This document shows positions 35,141 to 43,864 of a stretch of 64,000 bases of DNA, piece by piece (position 1 is the first letter of the stretch; the number at the start of each line of letters is the position of its first letter). Location: the NCBI RefSeq assembly GCF_003131185.1, contig NZ_QFFU01000009.1:150984-214983 (forward strand), in the 5' to 3' direction. The notes beneath the pieces are model-generated. The model saw only the letters and a list, made by a program, of their open reading frames with translations. It was not told where the DNA came from and did not search any database. The position numbers were made by a program, and so were the translations under genes. Source of the stretch: Pseudomonas ovata (GTDB lineage Bacteria; Pseudomonadota; Gammaproteobacteria; Pseudomonadales; Pseudomonadaceae).

Positions 35141-35158
35141 TGAGTCAATATTGACTCA
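35141..35158. promoter_or_regulatory. 18-bp perfect palindrome, probable TetR operator
   Basis: TGAGTCAATATTGACTCA is self-complementary over 18 bases. It lies between the tetR-type and RND adaptor genes. Read leftwards it gives TTGACT, a 17-base spacer and TGCAAT, a good sigma70 promoter for the regulator. Read rightwards TTGACT also begins the likely pump promoter. Binding here would block both. Confidence 0.8.
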
Positions 35159-35222
35159 GATCAAACAAAACCAGATCATTGCCGGCTTTCAGGCACTGAC
35201 GGGCCTTGCCCCCGGGGATGTA

Positions 35223-36398
35223 ATGAACAACATGCACAAAAAGCGCGTCGCTTCGGTGATCGCGCTGGTGGCCCTGCTGGGCCTGACCGGCTGTGAAAAA
35301 CAACCGCCAGCCGGCCCCCAAGGTGCAGCGGCCTCCAGAGAAGTCGAAGCCCTGACCGTCAAGCCCGAGTCATTTACCGTCATCAGTGAGCTGCCAGGCC
35401 GGGTCGAACCGGTGCGGGTGGCGCAAGTCAGGGCGCGGGTGGCCGGGATCGTGCTGAGCCGCAACTTCACCGAAGGCAGCGACGTCAAGGCCGGCCAGGT
35501 GTTGTTCCAGATTGATCCGGCGCCGTTCAAGGCCGCCCTGTCCAAGGCCCAGGGCGATCTGGCGCGCACCGAAGCCACCCTGGCCGAAGCCCAGGCCACG
35601 CTCAAGCGCTATGAACCGCTGGTCAAGATCGAAGCGGTCAGCCAGCAGGCCTACGACACCGCCAAGGCCACCCAGCTCAATGCCGTGGCCGCGCGCCGTG
35701 CGGCACAGGCCGATGTCGAAACCGCCCGGCTGAACCTGGGCTATGCCACGGTCAATGCGCCGATTTCCGGGCGCATCGGCCGCGCCTCGGTGACCGAGGG
35801 CGCACTGGTCGGCCAGAACGAGACCACGCTGCTGGCCACCATCCAGCAACTGGACCCGGTGCATGTCGACTTCACCCAACCGGTGGCCGATGCCTTGCGC
35901 ATGCGCGCTGCCATGCAGGACGGGCGCCTGCCCAAGGGCGGTGAAGATGCCCTGACCCTGAGCGTTGAGGGCACCGACTATAAGCGCCGCGGCACCTTGT
36001 TGTTCACCGATGTCGACGTCGAGCGCAGCACCGGCCAGGTGGCCCTGCGTGCTCGCTTCGGCAACCCCGACGGCCTGCTGCTGCCCGGCATGTACGTGCG
36101 CGTACAAACCCCGCAAAGCGTCAGTAACGAAGCGATCCTGGTGCCACAGCGCGCCGTGCAGCGCGGCAGCGACGGCAATGCCAAGGTGCTGGTGATCGGC
36201 ACGGACGGCACCGTTCAGGCCCGCCCGGTGAAGACCGGTGTCATGCAGGCGTCGCGCTGGCAGATCCTTGAAGGCCTGAGTGCCGGCGAACAGGTCATCC
36301 ACGGCGCCATGACCGGTCTGAACCCCGGCGACAAAGTGGTGGCCAAGGCCGCGCAGCCCCAGAACGCTGCTGCCCCCCAGCCGTCCAGCGCCCAGTAA
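35223..36398 (+). CDS. RND efflux periplasmic adaptor lipoprotein
   Basis: This 391-residue membrane fusion protein has a lipoprotein signal with lipobox LTGC near residues 21-24. It has a lipoyl half-motif (VRARVAGIVLSRNFTEGSDV), a coiled-coil hairpin around 95-165, and the second half-motif (NLGYATVNAPISGRIGRASV). It bridges the RND permease to an outer-membrane channel. The start was chosen just before the signal peptide; the long upstream extension has no support. The permease follows 21 bases later. Confidence 0.92.
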   Translation: MNNMHKKRVASVIALVALLGLTGCEKQPPAGPQGAAASREVEALTVKPESFTVISELPGRVEPVRVAQVRARVAGIVLSRNFTEGSDVKAGQVLFQIDPAPFKAALSKAQGDLARTEATLAEAQATLKRYEPLVKIEAVSQQAYDTAKATQLNAVAARRAAQADVETARLNLGYATVNAPISGRIGRASVTEGALVGQNETTLLATIQQLDPVHVDFTQPVADALRMRAAMQDGRLPKGGEDALTLSVEGTDYKRRGTLLFTDVDVERSTGQVALRARFGNPDGLLLPGMYVRVQTPQSVSNEAILVPQRAVQRGSDGNAKVLVIGTDGTVQARPVKTGVMQASRWQILEGLSAGEQVIHGAMTGLNPGDKVVAKAAQPQNAAAPQPSSAQ

Positions 36399-36419
36399 GG
36401 CCGACTTCGAGGAACGTCC

Positions 36420-39400
36420 ATGTCACAGTTTTTCATCAAACGGCCCAACTTTGCCTGGGTCGTTGCCTTGTTCATCCTGCTCGCCGGCCTGATCGCCCTG
36501 CCGCAACTGCCGGTGGCGCAATACCCGGTGGTCGCACCGCCGCAGATCACCATCAGCGCCAGCTACCCCGGCGCCTCGGCGCAGGTGCTGGTCGACTCGG
36601 TGACCAGCGTCATTGAAGAGGAGCTCAACGGCGCCAAGGCCATGCTGTATTTCGAGTCGACCAGCAACGCCAACGGCATTGCCGAGATCAACGTAAGCTT
36701 CCAGCCCGGCACCGACCCGGACCTGGCCCAGGTCGAGGTGCAGAACCGCATCAAGAAGGCCGAGGCGCGCTTGCCCCAGCCCGTGCTGACCCAGGGGCTG
36801 GGGGTCGAGCAGGCCAGTTCCGGCTTTCTGCTGATCTACGCCCTGAGCTACAAAGGCGAGGCCGAAGGACGCAATACCGTGGCGCTGGCCGATTACGCCG
36901 CACGCAACGTCAACAACGAGCTGCGCCGGGTCCCTGGCGTCGGCAAGCTGCAGTTCTTTGCCTCTGAAGCCGCCATGCGCGTGTGGATCGATCCGCAGAA
37001 GCTGGTCGGCTATGGCCTGTCGCTGGTCGATGTAACCGCCGCCATCCGCGCGCAGAACATCCAGGTACCGGCCGGCAGTTTCGGCAGCACCCCGGGCGCC
37101 AGCGGGCAGGAGCTGACCGGCGTGCTGGCGGTCAAGGGCACGCTGGACAACCCCGAAGAGTTTGCCCGCATTGTGCTGCGCGCCAACCAGGACGGCTCCA
37201 ATGTCACCCTGGGCGACGTCGCGCGCCTGGCGGTCGGCAGCCAGGACTACAACTTCGATGCGCGCCTGAACGGCAAGCTGGCCGTGGCCGGTGCCGTGCA
37301 ACTGTCGCCGGGCGCCAACGCCATTGCCACCGCCGAGGCGGTCAAGCAACGGCTGCAGGAGCTGTCGGTGAATTTCCCGGACGACGTGGAGTTCTCCATC
37401 CCCTACGACACTTCGCGGTTCGTCGACGTGGCCATCGACAAGGTGATCTACACCCTGATCGAGGCCATGGCGCTGGTGTTCGTGGTGATGTTTCTGTTTT
37501 TGCAGAACATCCGCTACACCCTGATCCCCAGCATCGTGGTGCCGGTGTGCCTGGCCGGTACGCTGGCGATCATGTACCTGCTGGGTTTCTCGGTGAACAT
37601 GATGACCATGTTCGGCATGGTGCTGGCCATCGGCATCCTGGTCGACGACGCCATCGTGGTGGTCGAGAACGTCGAGCGGATCATGGCCGAGGAAGGCCTG
37701 TCGCCGCCGGCGGCCACGGTCAAGGCGATGGGCCAGGTGTCCGGGGCTATCCTGGGCATTACCCTGGTGCTGTCGGCAGTGTTTTTGCCACTGGCATTCA
37801 TGGGCGGCTCGGTGGGTGTTATCTACCAGCAGTTCTCGTTGTCGCTGGCGGTGTCGATCCTGTTCTCGGGTTTCCTGGCCCTGACCTTCACCCCGGCGCT
37901 GTGCGCCACGCTGCTCAAGCCGATCCCCGAAGGGCACCATGAAAAAACCGGTTTCTTTGGCGGTTTCAACCGGCTGTTCGGGCGCCTGACGCAACGCTAT
38001 GAGCGGCTCAATTCAAGCCTGCTCAAGCACACCGGCCGCTACATGCTGATCTACGTCGGCATTGTCGCGCTGCTGGGGTTCTTCTACCTGCGCCTGCCGG
38101 AATCCTTCGTCCCCATCGAGGACCAGGGCTACACCATCGTCGATGTACAGTTGCCGCCGGGCGCCACCCGGGCCCGCACCGATGCCACCACCCGACAGCT
38201 GGAGCAATGGCTGGTCAACCGCGAGGCCACTGAAGCGGTGACCATGATCCTGGGCTTCAGCTTCTCGGGCATGGGCGAAAACGCTGCCCTCGCCTTCCCG
38301 ACCCTCAAGGACTGGTCGGTGCGCGGTGACGGCCAGTCGGCCGGCGATGAAGCAGCGGCCTTCAACCAGGCGTTCGCCAGCATCAGCGACGGCACAGTCA
38401 TGGCCGTGACCCCGCCGCCGATCGACGGGCTGGGCACCTCGGGTGGTTTCTCGCTGCGCCTGCAAGACCGCGGCGGCCTGGGCCGCGAGGCATTGCTCAA
38501 GGCCCGTGATCAGTTGCTGGGCCAGGCCAATGGCAACCCGCTGTTTCTCTACGCGATGATGGAGGGCCTGGCCGAAGCGCCGCAATTGCGCCTGGACATC
38601 GACCGCGACAAGGCCCGCACCCTGGGGGTGAGTTTCGAGTCGATCAGCAATGCGCTGTCGACGGCCTTTGGCTCGGCGGTGATCAGCGACTTCGCCAACG
38701 CCGGGCGCCAGCAACGGGTGGTGGTGCAGGCCGAATCCGCCTCGCGCATGACGCCCGAAAGCGTGCTCAGGCTGTTCGTGCCCAACAACGAAGGGACGCC
38801 GGTGCCGTTGGGGGCGTTCATCACCACGCGCTGGGAAGAAGGCCCGGTGCAGATCGCCCGTTACAACGGCTATCCGTCGATCCGCATTGCCGGCGACGCC
38901 GCGCCGGGTGTCAGCACCGGCGAGACCATGGCCGAACTGGAGCGCATCATTGCGCAGATGCCGGCCGGCATCGGCTATGAGTGGACCGGCCTGTCGTATC
39001 AGGAGCGGATTGCCAGTGGCCAGGCGACCACGCTGTTTGCGCTGGCCTTGCTGGTGGTGTTCCTGCTGATGGTGGCGCTGTATGAAAGCTGGGCGATCCC
39101 GCTGGTGGTGCTGCTGATCGTGCCGGTCGGTGCGCTGGGCGCGGTGCTGGCAGTCACGGCGGTGGGCATGCCCAATGATGTGTATTTCAAGGTCGGGCTG
39201 ATCACCATCATCGGGCTGGCGGCGAAAAACGCCATCCTGATCGTCGAGTTTGCCAAGGAGCTGTGGGAACAGGGCACGCCGCTGCGCGAAGCCGCCCTGG
39301 AAGCGGCACGCCTGCGCTTCCGGCCCATCGTGATGACCTCGCTGGCATTCATTCTCGGCGTGGTGCCCCTGACCCTGGCCACCGGCGCCGGTGCTGCCAG

Positions 39401-39521
39401 CCAGCGCGCGCTGGGCACCGGGGTGATCGGCGGCATGCTCAGCGCCACCCTGCTGGGGGTGGTGCTGGTGCCGATCTTCTTTGTCTGGGTGCTGACGGTA
39501 TTGCGGCGCAAGCCGAAGTAA
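36420..39521 (+). CDS. RND multidrug efflux permease (HAE1 family)
   Basis: This 1033-residue inner-membrane pump has twelve membrane helices and two large periplasmic loops. The proton-relay residues are in place: the Asp-Asp pair in GILVDDAIVVVENVERIM (TM4) and the Lys in GLAAKNAILIVEFAKEL (TM10). The closest recognised relatives are MexQ/AcrB-type hydrophobe exporters; the precise name is not certain. GAGGAA precedes the ATG. No outer-membrane factor gene follows, so the pump must share one encoded elsewhere. Its 3' end is duplicated just downstream. Confidence 0.94.
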   Translation: MSQFFIKRPNFAWVVALFILLAGLIALPQLPVAQYPVVAPPQITISASYPGASAQVLVDSVTSVIEEELNGAKAMLYFESTSNANGIAEINVSFQPGTDPDLAQVEVQNRIKKAEARLPQPVLTQGLGVEQASSGFLLIYALSYKGEAEGRNTVALADYAARNVNNELRRVPGVGKLQFFASEAAMRVWIDPQKLVGYGLSLVDVTAAIRAQNIQVPAGSFGSTPGASGQELTGVLAVKGTLDNPEEFARIVLRANQDGSNVTLGDVARLAVGSQDYNFDARLNGKLAVAGAVQLSPGANAIATAEAVKQRLQELSVNFPDDVEFSIPYDTSRFVDVAIDKVIYTLIEAMALVFVVMFLFLQNIRYTLIPSIVVPVCLAGTLAIMYLLGFSVNMMTMFGMVLAIGILVDDAIVVVENVERIMAEEGLSPPAATVKAMGQVSGAILGITLVLSAVFLPLAFMGGSVGVIYQQFSLSLAVSILFSGFLALTFTPALCATLLKPIPEGHHEKTGFFGGFNRLFGRLTQRYERLNSSLLKHTGRYMLIYVGIVALLGFFYLRLPESFVPIEDQGYTIVDVQLPPGATRARTDATTRQLEQWLVNREATEAVTMILGFSFSGMGENAALAFPTLKDWSVRGDGQSAGDEAAAFNQAFASISDGTVMAVTPPPIDGLGTSGGFSLRLQDRGGLGREALLKARDQLLGQANGNPLFLYAMMEGLAEAPQLRLDIDRDKARTLGVSFESISNALSTAFGSAVISDFANAGRQQRVVVQAESASRMTPESVLRLFVPNNEGTPVPLGAFITTRWEEGPVQIARYNGYPSIRIAGDAAPGVSTGETMAELERIIAQMPAGIGYEWTGLSYQERIASGQATTLFALALLVVFLLMVALYESWAIPLVVLLIVPVGALGAVLAVTAVGMPNDVYFKVGLITIIGLAAKNAILIVEFAKELWEQGTPLREAALEAARLRFRPIVMTSLAFILGVVPLTLATGAGAASQRALGTGVIGGMLSATLLGVVLVPIFFVWVLTVLRRKPK

Positions 39522-39545
39522 CCACCGGTTGCGCGCTTGAGCGCC

Positions 39546-39696
39546 GTAGGAGCGCGCTTGCCCGCGACCGGCTGCATCAGCAGTCGTAAAATTGCGGCGT
39601 TTCGCAGATTTTGGGCGTGTTCACAGCTGTAAATCTGTGGCGTTGCATCAATTTTTCGAGCGCTGCGCACTCGGTCGCGGGCAAGCGCGCTCCTAC
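39546..39696. repeat. REP/BIME element 5 (in copy A)
   Basis: A 151-base element bounded by the inverted arms GTAGGAGCGCGCTTGCCCGC and its complement. Inside, the order is GGCTGCATCAGCAGTCG..AAATCTGTGGCG..GAGCGCTGCGCACTC. This is the reverse of the order in BIME 6. Confidence 0.92.
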
Positions 39697-39731
39697 CAGG
39701 GGGTCGTGGCGATGGTGGGGTGTCAGGGGTT

Positions 39732-39789
39732 TTACAGGCCCTGCGCATTCACCGGCGGCACCCTGCCCTGCCATGGCCGGGCACGTTCC
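39732..39789 (-). pseudogene. Duplicated 3' fragment of the amidase gene
   Basis: The sequence matches the last 19 codons of the intact amidase, including the stop at 39732-39734 (counterpart 40175-40177, shifted by 443 bases). Only a handful of bases differ. It has no start and is not expected to be expressed as a protein. Confidence 0.85.
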
Positions 39790-39963
39790 TCTCGGCGTGG
39801 TGCCCTGACCCTGACCCTGGCCACCGGCGCCGGTGCTGCCAGCCAGCGCGCGCTGGGCACCGGGGTGATCGGCGGCATGCTCAGCGCCACCCTGCTGGGG
39901 GTGGTGCTGGTGCCGATCTTCTTTGTCTGGGTGCTGACGGTATTGCGGCGCAAGCCGAAGTAA
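39790..39963 (+). pseudogene. Duplicated 3' fragment of the RND permease gene
   Basis: It encodes TLATGAGAASQRALGTG through the terminal VLTVLRRKPK and the same stop as the intact gene, offset by 442 bases. The frame open upstream of it runs through copy A and is a chimera without meaning. No ribosome site is seen. Confidence 0.88.
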
Positions 39964-39988
39964 CCACCGGTTGCGCGCGTGACCGGCA

Positions 39989-40139
39989 GTAGGAGCGCGC
40001 TTGCCCGCGACCGAGTGCGCAGCGCTCGCAAAATTGATGCAACGCCACAGATTTACAGCTGTGAACACACTCAAAATCTGCGAAACGCCGCAATTTTACG
40101 ACTGCTGACGCACTCGGTCGCGGGCAAGCGCGCTCCTAC
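39989..40139. repeat. REP/BIME element 6 (in copy B, inverted core)
   Basis: This element has exactly the same 151-base length and the same outer arms as BIME 5. The interior matches the reverse complement of BIME 5 (GAGTGCGCAGCGCTCGCAAA at the left), with only about six differences. Confidence 0.92.
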
Positions 40140-40174
40140 CAGGGAGTCGTGGCGATGGTGGGGTGTCAGGGGTT

Positions 40175-41635
40175 TTACAGGCCCTGCGCACTCACCGGCG
40201 GCACCCTGCCCTGCCAGGGCCGGGCACGTTCCAGTTGGGCGGCCAGGGCCATCAACAAGGCGTCCTCGCCGAAGCGGCCGATGAAGTGCGCGCCCAGTGG
40301 CAGCCCCTCGGGGCTCCAGTGCAGCGGCACGGACATCGCCGGCTGGCCGCTGGCGTTGCACAGCGCGGTGTACGGCGAATAGCTATGGAAGTGCTCGATC
40401 AATTGCCCCAGCGACCAACTGTCGTCCTTCACACCCAGCTCGCCGATGGCTGGCGGCAGGTGCGCCAGGGTCGGGGTGAGGATGATGTCGTAGTCCTGCA
40501 TGAACACGGCCATGCGCCGGCCAAAGGCATGCATCCACTCCACCGCCGCCGCGTACTGCGCGCCGCTGACCTGGCCTTTGTCGCGCAGGATGATCCTTGT
40601 GCGGGCTTCGACTTCGGACTCGCTGACCGGGGCGCCGCGCATCTGCCCCAGCACATCGAGGTAATTGCGCGTGCTGGCGCCGATGATAGTGAACACCTGA
40701 TCGAAAAACTCCGGCAACACCACCGGCAAGCGCTCAGGCATCACCCGATGTCCCAGTGCTTCGCACAATTGCGCGGCGTCATGCAGGGCCGCACGGCTTT
40801 GTGCCGACACCGGCCAGGGGCCGACCTGCTCGACCAGCGCGATGCGCAGCGGCGCCGGGTCGTCCCGTGTTGCCAGCCGGTAAGGCTGGGCAGCCAGGGG
40901 TGCGGCATAGGGTGCGCCCAGGTCGATGCCGGCAGTGGCGTCGAGCAAGGCCGCACTGTCGCGCACGCTCAAGGTGATGGCGTGACCGGTGCCCATGCCG
41001 GCCCAGCCCTCACCGACCATCGGCCCGGACGGCAGCAAGCCACGGCTGGGCTTGAAGCCGAACACGCCACAACACGAGGCCGGTACGCGTAACGAACCGC
41101 CGCCGTCGTTGCCGTGGGCAAATGGCACCACCCGTGCCGCCACCAGGGCCGCTGCGCCACCGCTGGAGCCGCCGCTGCTATGACCAAGGTTCCAGGGGTT
41201 GCGCGTGGCCCCGAAACGGTCTGATTCGGTGGTATACGAGGTGCCGAATTCCGGCGAGGCGCTGGTGCCCATCAGCAGGCAGCCGCTGCGCCGCAACCGG
41301 GCGACCAGTTCGCTGTCGAAGTCCGGGCGCGCCAGGCCCAGGGCGTGCGAGCCGTTGCTCATCAAGGCGCCAGACAGCGGCGAGAACAGATCCTTGATCA
41401 GCGTCGGCACCCCGGCAAACGCACCGTTCAGGGCCTGCGGTTGCCCGGCCGCCTCGCGGGCCTGGTCGTAGAGGCGCTCGACCACGGCATTGAGCTGCGG
41501 CTCGACCCGCTCAAGGCGCACGATGGCCGCCTCCAGCAGTTCAGCGGGGTGTACTTCGCCATTGCGCACACGGGCCGCCAGCGCAGTGGCATCTTCCTGG
41601 TCGAACAGGGCCTGGATGTCTTGCATGATCGTCAT
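40175..41635 (-). CDS. Amidase-signature family hydrolase
   Basis: This 486-residue amidase-signature enzyme hydrolyses an unknown amide. The Lys of the Ser-cisSer-Lys triad is in GVPTLIKDLFSPLSG. The Gly/Ser-rich signature GHSSGGSSGGAAALVAARVV supplies cis-Ser and Ser, and FAHGNDGGGSLRVPASCCG follows. Its start overlaps the MFS stop as ATGA. It is the last gene of a leftward group (AraC, MetA-type porin, MFS, amidase), which suggests uptake and hydrolysis of an amide compound. Its 3' end is part of the tandem duplication. Confidence 0.92.
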   Translation of the reverse strand: MTIMQDIQALFDQEDATALAARVRNGEVHPAELLEAAIVRLERVEPQLNAVVERLYDQAREAAGQPQALNGAFAGVPTLIKDLFSPLSGALMSNGSHALGLARPDFDSELVARLRRSGCLLMGTSASPEFGTSYTTESDRFGATRNPWNLGHSSGGSSGGAAALVAARVVPFAHGNDGGGSLRVPASCCGVFGFKPSRGLLPSGPMVGEGWAGMGTGHAITLSVRDSAALLDATAGIDLGAPYAAPLAAQPYRLATRDDPAPLRIALVEQVGPWPVSAQSRAALHDAAQLCEALGHRVMPERLPVVLPEFFDQVFTIIGASTRNYLDVLGQMRGAPVSESEVEARTRIILRDKGQVSGAQYAAAVEWMHAFGRRMAVFMQDYDIILTPTLAHLPPAIGELGVKDDSWSLGQLIEHFHSYSPYTALCNASGQPAMSVPLHWSPEGLPLGAHFIGRFGEDALLMALAAQLERARPWQGRVPPVSAQGL

Positions 41636-42861
41636 TCCTGATTATTCAAGGGAGAAACCGCGACAGGCACGGCCTGCCGACGTTGCACCGCCACTACGGC
41701 GCACAGCAGCGCCAGGGCGAAACCGGCCATGGCCAGGTAAAGGATCGCCTGTAGCACACCGCCGGCCTGGGCGGCCACGGCGAGCACCACCACCGGGCTG
41801 ATGAACTGGCCCAGGTACAGGCAGGCGGTAAAGCCGCCCAGCCCACGACCCCGGGTGCGGGTGGTCAGGGCATTCATCACCGACGCCATGACATTGGGCA
41901 CCAGCAGACCGGCGCCCACACCATGGATGAACACCGCCAGCAGCACCGCGTTGTAGCTGTGCGCCTGCATCAGCAAGGCCAGGCCGAGACTCATCAGCAC
42001 CAGCAGCGCCGCATTGCAACCGGCAACCCCAAGGTGCCGGCGCAACAGGGGCCAGAGCAGCGCGCCGACCAGGGTCGACAGCAGCCCCAGCCCGGCCGAC
42101 AAACCGATCAGGGTACTGGACGTCACGCCCTGGGCCACCAGCAGGCCCGGGGTCTGGATCGGTACCACGAAGGCCAGCAGCATGCCGCTGAACACCAGCG
42201 CATAGCCCAGCAGCACCCGCCCGAGTGCCATCTGGCCTTCGGCTTCAGCGCCCGGCGGTGGTGCCTGGCGATCCGGCTCCCAGAGCCAGCGCATCATCAA
42301 CGGCACCAGCAACAGCGGCAGCAGGTAAAGCGCAAACGGCAGGCGCCAGGAATGTTCGCCCAAGGCTCCGCCGGCGACGAAAAACAGCGCACCCACCACG
42401 CTGATGGTCACCACCTGGCGATTGACGTAGCGCAAGCGCTGCTCGCCCTGCCAATAGTCGGCAATCAGCACCGCACAACAGGTCATCACCGCCGCCTCGG
42501 CACAGCCGAACAACAGCCGCACGCCGACAATGAGGCGCAAGTCGTCCAGCAGCAGCGGCAGAAACCCCAGCAGCGCATACAGCAGTGTGCCGATGATCAA
42601 CAGGTTCTTGCGCCCGACACGGTCGGCCAGCCAGCCGGCAAAGGGTGCGAACAGCGCAATCGCCAGTGCCGGTCCGGTCACCGCCAGCGGCACCAGTACA
42701 TCGGCATGCGCGGTGGTGGGGCCGAATTCGGCGCCGATCTGCGGCAACACGGGTGCAATCATCACCGCGCCCATGATGGTCAGGCTGCTGCCGAGCATCA
42801 GCACTACGCCTTCGCGGCGCCCACGGGCCAGCCGTGGGCCGCCCTCGTTCAAGGTGGTCAT
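41632..42861 (-). CDS. MFS transporter
   Basis: This 409-residue inner-membrane protein has twelve hydrophobic segments. The loop 2-3 motif GWLADRVGRKNLLIIG is the classical MFS signature A, and the N terminus LMLGSSLTIMGAVMIAPVLP is typical of drug/metabolite antiporter-like members. It is coupled to the amidase downstream and lies 10 bases after the outer-membrane protein gene. It may import the amide substrate or export a product. Confidence 0.9.
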   Translation of the reverse strand: MTTLNEGGPRLARGRREGVVLMLGSSLTIMGAVMIAPVLPQIGAEFGPTTAHADVLVPLAVTGPALAIALFAPFAGWLADRVGRKNLLIIGTLLYALLGFLPLLLDDLRLIVGVRLLFGCAEAAVMTCCAVLIADYWQGEQRLRYVNRQVVTISVVGALFFVAGGALGEHSWRLPFALYLLPLLLVPLMMRWLWEPDRQAPPPGAEAEGQMALGRVLLGYALVFSGMLLAFVVPIQTPGLLVAQGVTSSTLIGLSAGLGLLSTLVGALLWPLLRRHLGVAGCNAALLVLMSLGLALLMQAHSYNAVLLAVFIHGVGAGLLVPNVMASVMNALTTRTRGRGLGGFTACLYLGQFISPVVVLAVAAQAGGVLQAILYLAMAGFALALLCAVVAVQRRQAVPVAVSPLNNQE

Positions 42862-42871
42862 CGATTAGTCC

Positions 42872-43804
42872 TCAGAAACTGTGGGAGATGCGCAGCCCGA
42901 CCGTGTAGCCCTCGGCACGGTTGCGGGCATCGAATTCCTTGTAGGCGTGCAGCCAGATCGGTGGCAGGCCCGGCTTGAAATAGCTCAGCGCAGGACCCAC
43001 GGCCATGACCCGGGCGCGGTTGCCGGTGGTCAGGTTCGGTGCGTCGTCGTCGCTGAGCTGGCGGTAGTAATAGCCACCGATGCCGGCCGTCCACGGCCCG
43101 AAGTGCTGGCCCACGGCAAACTCGTGGCGGTACTCGACGCCGCTTTTATAGTCGGTGGCCTTGTTGCGGGTATTGATGTCGACCTCGACGCTCGACGACA
43201 CCTCGAATCCGGTGTCGCTGATCCAGGTGGCATTGACGATCGGCGAAAAGGTCCAGTGGTTCAGGCCCGGCGACACCAGGCGGTTGCGGTCATAGTCGCC
43301 GGTGGGCGCCTGGATCTGGAGCTGGGTGTTGATGAACAGGTTCGGCGACAGGTTCCATTGCAGGATCAGCGGGAGGACCTGCAGGTCGCCCATCCGAAAC
43401 GGATCAGCCTCGAAGTCCAGTCGGCCCACTGGCGTATCGACGCCCAAACTGGCATCCATCTTGAAAAACGGTGCGACCCCGCCAAACCCGTAGTTGGCGC
43501 CGAACAGCGTGTAGTCGGTCATGCGGATGTAGGCCAGGCCCAGTGACAGCACGCTGAGCGAGAAGTCGTTGCCGGTGTCCTGGCCGTGACGGTCCTTTTG
43601 CACCTTGGCCGAATACCAGGCCGTGCGCAGGCCCAGCGTGCCATTGGGCGTGACCGGCGGCATCATGCCGGCGCTGAAATCGTAGACCCCCACGGCGGTG
43701 GTCGGTGCGCCGTTTTCAGTGGCCTGGGTGCTGGTGGCCAGGCCGCCCAGGCTCAGCAACAAGGTGGAACAGAGCGCCAGCTTATAGTTGTTGTCGTGCT
43801 TCAT
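42872..43804 (-). CDS. MetA-pathway type outer-membrane protein (Phenol_MetA_deg family)
   Basis: This 310-residue protein has a signal peptide (ending near ATSTQATEN). A beta-rich sequence follows with the family start GVYDFSAGMMPP and repeated aromatic strands; it ends in a C-terminal Phe (GLRISHSF), as beta-barrel proteins do. Members accompany aromatic-degradation operons and are thought to admit hydrophobic substrates. AAGGGGG precedes the ATG. It follows the AraC gene by 60 bases. Confidence 0.85.
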   Translation of the reverse strand: MKHDNNYKLALCSTLLLSLGGLATSTQATENGAPTTAVGVYDFSAGMMPPVTPNGTLGLRTAWYSAKVQKDRHGQDTGNDFSLSVLSLGLAYIRMTDYTLFGANYGFGGVAPFFKMDASLGVDTPVGRLDFEADPFRMGDLQVLPLILQWNLSPNLFINTQLQIQAPTGDYDRNRLVSPGLNHWTFSPIVNATWISDTGFEVSSSVEVDINTRNKATDYKSGVEYRHEFAVGQHFGPWTAGIGGYYYRQLSDDDAPNLTTGNRARVMAVGPALSYFKPGLPPIWLHAYKEFDARNRAEGYTVGLRISHSF

Positions 43805-43864
43805 CGGATGCCCCCTTTGCATCGTGTTGGTGGGGTCATCCTGAAACCTGTGGGCGGGGTGCCG

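Larger units (their letters stand above)
39353..39789. repeat. Tandem duplication, copy A
   Basis: This 437-base unit contains the last 169 bases of the RND permease gene, BIME 5 and a copy of the amidase 3' end. It is followed directly by copy B (39790-40232). The coding parts are nearly identical between copies. The junction reads GCACGTTCC|TCTCGGCG with almost no shared bases between the two parent sequences. Confidence 0.92.
39790..40232. repeat. Tandem duplication, copy B
   Basis: This 443-base second unit has the RND permease 3' end (39790-39963), BIME 6, and the 3' end of the intact amidase gene. It differs from copy A by a small repeat-like insertion (GACCCTGACCCTGG instead of GACCCTGG), scattered substitutions, and the inverted BIME core. 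Confidence 0.92.

Noticed and set aside
39592..39963. Plus-strand frame of 123 codons between the pump and the amidase
   Set aside because: It is a chimera of BIME, amidase 3' end read antisense and the duplicated RND 3' end. It is explained fully by the tandem duplication.
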